Origin: Flavobacterium sp. FEMGT703F
GTDB lineage: Bacteria; Bacteroidota; Bacteroidia; Flavobacteriales; Flavobacteriaceae
Length of the DNA: 64,000 nucleotides
Assembly (NCBI GenBank): GCA_002786385.1
Contig: PGCN01000007.1
Coordinates: 1-64,000 of the forward strand
Direction: 5' to 3'
Shown: positions 60,682-64,000 of the stretch, one piece after another
Layout of the letters: every line of letters starts with the position of its first letter
How positions within the stretch are numbered: position 1 is the stretch's first letter
The notes under the pieces: model-generated
What the model saw: only the letters and a program-made list of their open reading frames with translations
Databases searched by the model: none
What the model was told of the DNA's origin: nothing
Translations under genes and position numbers: made by a program

Positions 60682-61350
60682 ATGAACACTACCATTGAAA
60701 AAGAATTATTTGAACTGATAGGCGACAATCATCAAATGACTTCTGCAGACACACCGCTTAGACCTGATGCTTTCGATAAATCAGATGCTGACAAGAAAAA
60801 AGTAATTGAACACCATTTCCATCAAATAATGCAGGAAATGGGATTAGATATGAACGATGACAGTTTAAGAGGAACGCCACATCGTGTGGCCAAAATGTTT
60901 ATTGACGAAATTTTCTCTGGCTTGAATCCGTCGAATAAACCAAAGATATCTGTTTTTGACAACTCTTATCAATACGATAAAATGTTGGTGGAAGCCGATA
61001 TTAGTTTTAACTCAACTTGCGAACACCATTTCTTACCTATCATTGGTAAAGCTCATATTGGTTACGTTTCCAGTGGAAAAGTAATCGGTTTGTCAAAATT
61101 GAATCGCATTGTAGATTATTACGCTCGTCGTCCGCAAGTGCAAGAGCGTTTGATCATGCAAATTTTTAACGAATTAAAAACCGTTTTAGATACCGAAAGC
61201 GTTATTGTAGTAATGGAAGCTAAGCATTTGTGTGTTTCCAGTCGTGGCATCGAAGATGAGAGCAGCTACACTTCAACCATACAATATGGAGGTATTTTTA
61301 ACGATAAAGATAACCGCAATGATTTCTTCAACTTAATAAAGGAGAAATAG
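60682..61350 (+). CDS. folE: GTP cyclohydrolase I
   Basis: The 222-residue cytoplasmic enzyme converts GTP to 7,8-dihydroneopterin triphosphate, the first step of folate (and of pterin and queuosine precursor) synthesis. The zinc ligands are visible: Cys113 and His116 in STCEHHFLP, and Cys184 in HLCVSSRGI, matching E. coli Cys110, His113 and Cys181. SLRGTPHRVAKMF, GLSKLNRIVDYYARRPQVQERL and the C-terminal DKDNRNDFFNLI complete the family signature. It has its own promoter and terminator. Confidence 0.97.
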   Translation: MNTTIEKELFELIGDNHQMTSADTPLRPDAFDKSDADKKKVIEHHFHQIMQEMGLDMNDDSLRGTPHRVAKMFIDEIFSGLNPSNKPKISVFDNSYQYDKMLVEADISFNSTCEHHFLPIIGKAHIGYVSSGKVIGLSKLNRIVDYYARRPQVQERLIMQIFNELKTVLDTESVIVVMEAKHLCVSSRGIEDESSYTSTIQYGGIFNDKDNRNDFFNLIKEK

Positions 61351-61381
61351 ATTTTTAGTTAAATTAAGTATTTTTTGGGTA

Positions 61382-61416
61382 AAAGTCCCGGGTAATTTTT
61401 ACTCGGGATTTTTTTT
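61382..61416 (+). terminator. Terminator of folE
   Basis: TCCCGGGT (61386-61393) pairs with ACTCGGGA (61401-61408) with one wobble over a 7-base loop, followed by T8. The stem includes the stop codon of the convergent minus-strand gene. Confidence 0.85.
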
Positions 61417-61719
61417 GTCCGGAAATAAAAAACCCAAGCCCATGCTTTTGAGCATCTTTTTTTCAAAAGCCCAAAAGAAAGCGAATTGCCCGAAAATAAA
61501 TCCGTAACCAACCAATAAAACTTGGTAAATAGGGAAGATAAGTACAATGTAAAGCGGATAATAAATCCAATTGGAAACTTCGCCTTTAACAATGCCGAAG
61601 AGCTGCAGAAACGGTTTCGAAAGATAAGCCGCTGAAGTTCCGGTAAAAGCAAACACTATAATAATTATGAATACCTGCCAATTCGATTTGATATTCCAGC
61701 GTTCTTTAAAACTTGCCAT
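61399..61719 (-). CDS. DUF6787-like small membrane protein
   Basis: The 106-residue protein has two or three hydrophobic helices (VFIIIIVFAFTGTSAAYL, WIYYPLYIVLIFPIYQVLLVGYGFIFG). It begins FKERWNIKSNWQ and ends in a charged tail, KKMLKSMGLGFLFPDKKNPE. Flavobacterial relatives are filed under DUF6787 or mislabelled as prolipoprotein diacylglyceryl transferase; it lacks the residues for that activity. Its role is unknown. It is upstream of folE on the opposite strand, 27 bases after the DUF6146-like gene on its own strand. Confidence 0.75.
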   Translation of the reverse strand: MASFKERWNIKSNWQVFIIIIVFAFTGTSAAYLSKPFLQLFGIVKGEVSNWIYYPLYIVLIFPIYQVLLVGYGFIFGQFAFFWAFEKKMLKSMGLGFLFPDKKNPE

Positions 61720-61746
61720 AAGGTAATTTTTGGTAAAGATAACAGT

Positions 61747-62178
61747 TTATTGAACGGGAACAAATCCGCCAAGTCTTTGATTGTATCGATTTTGAAAATA
61801 AATAAAATAGTTGTAAATCAGATAATTTACTTCGTAACCATAATGAATAGTTGGCTGATAATCAATCGCCATCATGTACAAATTGGGATCAAACAGTAGT
61901 GGCTGTGAAGCGCGTCGGTTCCATTCGGCGACATACAATTGGTTTTTAATTTCCAAAAAACTTTCCGAATAAAAGCCACGTGGTCGCGCTCTTCCGGCCA
62001 ACCACGAACTGAATCCGGCATCTATGATAATGACTTCATACTCCAAGCTATCATTGGCAATTTTCACCGTATCCGATGCTTTGGCTAATGGATTTTGTGC
62101 AACATCAGCTACCGTCTTGGTGCTGTTGCAACCAATGATAATCCAAAGCAAACCAATAACCGCAACTAAAGTTTTCAT
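61747..62178 (-). CDS. DUF6146-like lipoprotein
   Basis: The 143-residue lipoprotein has a signal ending IIIGC (Cys17). The mature part carries the phrase EYEVIIIDAGFSSWLAGRARPRGFYSESFLEIKNQLYVAEWNRRASQP and a Tyr-rich C-terminal stretch (YGYEVNYLIYNYFIYFQNRYNQRLGG). It matches the flavobacterial DUF6146 family, function unknown. It may share a transcript with the DUF6787-like gene. Confidence 0.78.
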   Translation of the reverse strand: MKTLVAVIGLLWIIIGCNSTKTVADVAQNPLAKASDTVKIANDSLEYEVIIIDAGFSSWLAGRARPRGFYSESFLEIKNQLYVAEWNRRASQPLLFDPNLYMMAIDYQPTIHYGYEVNYLIYNYFIYFQNRYNQRLGGFVPVQ

Positions 62179-62239
62179 ATATTCAATTTGATATAAAGTT
62201 AAGCATATTCATCGATACTAATTGTTTTTAAGATGTTAA

Positions 62240-62272
62240 AATAAAAAAGCCACACTTTTCAGTATGGCTTCA
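62240..62272 (-). terminator. Terminator of the serC-serA transcript (minus strand)
   Basis: On the minus strand AAGCCATA and TGTGGCTT form an 8-bp stem with one wobble, followed by a T-run. It lies directly after the serA stop codon. Confidence 0.8.
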
Positions 62273-62276
62273 TTTT

Positions 62277-63239
62277 TTATGCTTTTTCCGATTGTAGCAG
62301 ACTAATGATCTGTTCTGCTAATTCGGTACCAATTCGGTCTTGAGCTTCCAAAGTCGCCGCGCCAATATGTGGTGTCAACGAAATTTTCGGATGCATCAAT
62401 ATCTGAATTTCCGGCGTAGGTTCTTTTTCAAACACATCCAAACCGGCAAATAATACTTTTTCACTGTCTAAAGCTTCCACCAAAGCCACTTCATCAATCA
62501 CACCACCACGAGCACAATTCACAATGCCAACGCCATCTTTCATCATTGCTAATTCTTCTTTTCCAATCACGTAACCTTCCTGAGCCGGAACGTGAAGTGT
62601 AATAAAATCGGCATGTTTGAATACTTCTTCTAAAGGTTCAGTTTCAAATTCAACATTGATAAACTGACCGTTGTAAAAATCGACTTTCACTTCGGCTTTG
62701 TCCACAAATTTATCGGCGGCAATCACTTTCATACCCAAACCTAAAGCCATTTTAGCTACGGCTTGACCAATTCTTCCAAAACCAATAATTCCTAAGGTTT
62801 TCCCGCGCAACTCAATGCCGTTCGCATAGGCTTTTTTCAAACCTTCAAAGTTAGCATCACCTTCCAAAGGCATATTTCGGTTCGAATCGTGTAAAAAGCG
62901 AACACCGGTAAACAAATGCGCAAACACCAATTCGGCCACACTTTCCGAGGAAGAAGCCGGCGTATTAATCACATGTATGCCTTTAGAACGGGCATAAGCA
63001 ACGTCTATATTGTCCATACCAACACCGCCGCGACCAATAATTTTCAATCCCGGACAAGCATCAATAATGTCTTTTCTCACTTTAGTCGCACTGCGCACTA
63101 AGACCACCGAAATGTCATTGGCATTCACATAATTGGCCACTTGTTCTTGTGCCACTTTGGTAGTAATCACTTCAAATCCGCCTTTTTCTAAAGCTTTAAT
63201 ACCGCTTTTTGAAATTCCGTCGTTGGCTAATACTTTCAT
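62277..63239 (-). CDS. serA: D-3-phosphoglycerate dehydrogenase (short form)
   Basis: The 320-residue NAD-dependent enzyme oxidises 3-phosphoglycerate to 3-phosphohydroxypyruvate, the first step of serine synthesis. It has the D-2-hydroxyacid dehydrogenase plan: GIIGFGRIGQAVAK (NAD loop), NCARGGVIDEVALVEAL, and LTPHIGAATLEAQDR, where the catalytic Arg/Glu/His triad includes His in PHIG. It lacks the C-terminal ACT regulatory domain of long-form enzymes, so feedback inhibition by serine through that domain is not expected. It lies downstream of serC on the same strand, which supports the serine pathway; the two are separated by a dispersed repeat. Confidence 0.92.
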   Translation of the reverse strand: MKVLANDGISKSGIKALEKGGFEVITTKVAQEQVANYVNANDISVVLVRSATKVRKDIIDACPGLKIIGRGGVGMDNIDVAYARSKGIHVINTPASSSESVAELVFAHLFTGVRFLHDSNRNMPLEGDANFEGLKKAYANGIELRGKTLGIIGFGRIGQAVAKMALGLGMKVIAADKFVDKAEVKVDFYNGQFINVEFETEPLEEVFKHADFITLHVPAQEGYVIGKEELAMMKDGVGIVNCARGGVIDEVALVEALDSEKVLFAGLDVFEKEPTPEIQILMHPKISLTPHIGAATLEAQDRIGTELAEQIISLLQSEKA

Positions 63240-63281
63240 TTTTTGTTGTATGTTATAAGTTGTATGTTGTTTTTTTTGGGA

Positions 63282-63374
63282 AGCTTAATCCGGCTTTTCG
63301 TTCCAATCTTTTTGTTTTTAATAAAAAAACAAAAAGGATTTCCCCCCGATGCTTCGGGGCAATCCGGGCTAGGG
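63282..63374 (-). repeat. Flavobacterium-type dispersed intergenic repeat, copy 2
   Basis: Read on the minus strand: TAGCCCGGATT, a GC hairpin (CCCCGAAGCATCGGGG), AATCCTTTTTG, a loop, CAAAAAGATTGG, and ending AACGAAAAGCCGGATTAAGC. The order (TAGCCC..GAT, ATCCTTTTTG/CAAAAAGAT stem, GCCGGA) is a fuller version of the element at 395-476. It sits between serC and serA, immediately after the serC stop codon. Confidence 0.6.
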
Positions 63375-64000
63375 CTACTGTGCTAACTGCGACTGTTTGC
63401 TGTAAACCGATTCAAATTCTTTCATCACATCTACCAACACTTGAACACTTTCCAGCGGCAATGCATTGTACATCGAAGCGCGATAACCACCCACAGAACG
63501 ATGTCCGGTAATACCTGAAATACCGGCGGCTTTCCACATTTTGTCAAATGATTCCTGAAGTTCCGGATTTTCCAATAAAAAAGTTGCATTCATAAAACTT
63601 CTGTCGGCCACCGCAGCAGTTCCTTTAAACATCGAATTGCGATCAATTTCATTGTAGAGCAAATTGGCTTTGGCTTCGTTTACTTTCTCAATGGCGGCAA
63701 TACCACCTTGGTTTTTCAGCCATTGCAAGGTTAACAAGCAAGTGTATACGGCAAAAACCGATGGTGTATTGTACATACTTTCGGCTTTAATGTGCTTTTG
63801 ATAATCTAAGATACTTGGAATCGCACGACCTGTTTTGCCTAAAATTTCTTCTTTGACTACAACCAAGGTTGTTCCTGCGGCGCCCATATTTTTTTGCGCA
63901 CCGGCATATATCAAGTCAAATTGAGAGAAATCCAAAGTACGTGAAAAAATGTCTGAACTCATATCGCAAACCACCGGAACACCCGTTTTAGGAAACGATT
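63375..64000 (-). CDS. serC: Phosphoserine aminotransferase (5' end outside window)
   Basis: Only the C-terminal ~208 residues are present; the coding frame continues past the end of the window, so the GTG at 63974 is not the start. This PLP enzyme makes phosphoserine from phosphohydroxypyruvate and glutamate. The segment VPVVCDMSSDIFSR precedes the PLP lysine in YAGAQKNMGAAG. NTPSVFAVYTCLLTLQWLKNQGG, ATFLLENPELQESFDKMWKAAGISGITGHRSVGGYRASMYNALPLESVQVLVDVMKEF are family hallmarks. The stop is TAG at 63377-63375. It precedes serA on the same strand. Confidence 0.95.
   Translation of the reverse strand, partial: SFPKTGVPVVCDMSSDIFSRTLDFSQFDLIYAGAQKNMGAAGTTLVVVKEEILGKTGRAIPSILDYQKHIKAESMYNTPSVFAVYTCLLTLQWLKNQGGIAAIEKVNEAKANLLYNEIDRNSMFKGTAAVADRSFMNATFLLENPELQESFDKMWKAAGISGITGHRSVGGYRASMYNALPLESVQVLVDVMKEFESVYSKQSQLAQ

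Noticed and set aside
1-64000. CRISPR array, insertion sequence, prophage or plasmid gene
   Set aside because: No regularly spaced repeats, transposase, integrase, phage structural or replication gene was recognised on either strand.

Overview
The window comes from a low-GC Bacteroidota genome, almost certainly Flavobacteriaceae and close to Flavobacterium. The signs are: SusC/SusD pairs, T9SS C-terminal sorting domains, many start-proximal -7 boxes of the TAnnTTTG type instead of Shine-Dalgarno sites, a tmRNA whose tag reads GENNYALAA, and single-copy genes (folE, uvrA, serA/serC, bcp) in flavobacterial form. No tRNA, rRNA, CRISPR array, insertion sequence or prophage gene was seen.

Layout. 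(1) 1-2353: tail of a T9SS type B secreted protein, a terminator, a Flavobacterium-style dispersed repeat, ssrA (tmRNA, minus strand) with an 18-bp direct copy of its 3' end nearby, and a beta-lactamase-fold lipoprotein. (2) 2512-3714: an alanine/saccharopine dehydrogenase-family enzyme. (3) 3772-22250: a first polysaccharide utilisation locus (PUL1): membrane-spanning regulator, SusC, SusD, LamG lipoprotein, GH144-like enzyme, alpha/beta hydrolase, GH3, then GH97, a GH43-like/discoidin/FN3 protein and a FucP-type sugar transporter. (4) 22341-27227: a YD-like repeat protein, a secreted M28 peptidase with T9SS tail, and uvrA. (5) 27369-46212: PUL2: a paralogous regulator, SusC, SusD, two surface lipoproteins, GH16, two GH30, GH5-CBM6, GH3, GH16. 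(6) 46385-64000: housekeeping block with an ECF sigma factor and a 47-residue ORF, nth, bcp, a large conserved protein of unknown function, an MBL-fold hydrolase, a dihydroorotase-like protein lacking its metal motif, a BatA/VWA protein, a DEAD-box helicase, a TIGR02757 protein, a LolD-like ATPase, folE and serA/serC.

How the genes work together. Each PUL is headed by one polypeptide that joins a periplasmic beta-propeller, a Y_Y_Y domain, one membrane helix, a coiled coil and a LuxR-type HTH. There is no histidine kinase, so the sensor is predicted to be tethered directly to its DNA-binding domain. The enzyme set of PUL2 (GH16 endo-1,3, GH30 endo-1,6, GH5, GH3) predicts digestion of laminarin or similar beta-1,3/1,6-glucan. 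PUL1 pairs a GH144-like enzyme with GH3, which suggests beta-1,2-glucan, but it also carries a SusB-type inverting alpha-glucosidase and a GH43-like enzyme. Its real substrate is therefore less clear, and it is the most interesting metabolic question here.

Several start codons were placed downstream of the longest possible start because a TAnnTTTG box lies over the earlier candidate (3772, 27227, 49871, 60682). Promoters were called by eye against the Bacteroidota TTTG / TAnnTTTG consensus and are predictions. Families were assigned from motifs and remembered family signatures, without database searches.
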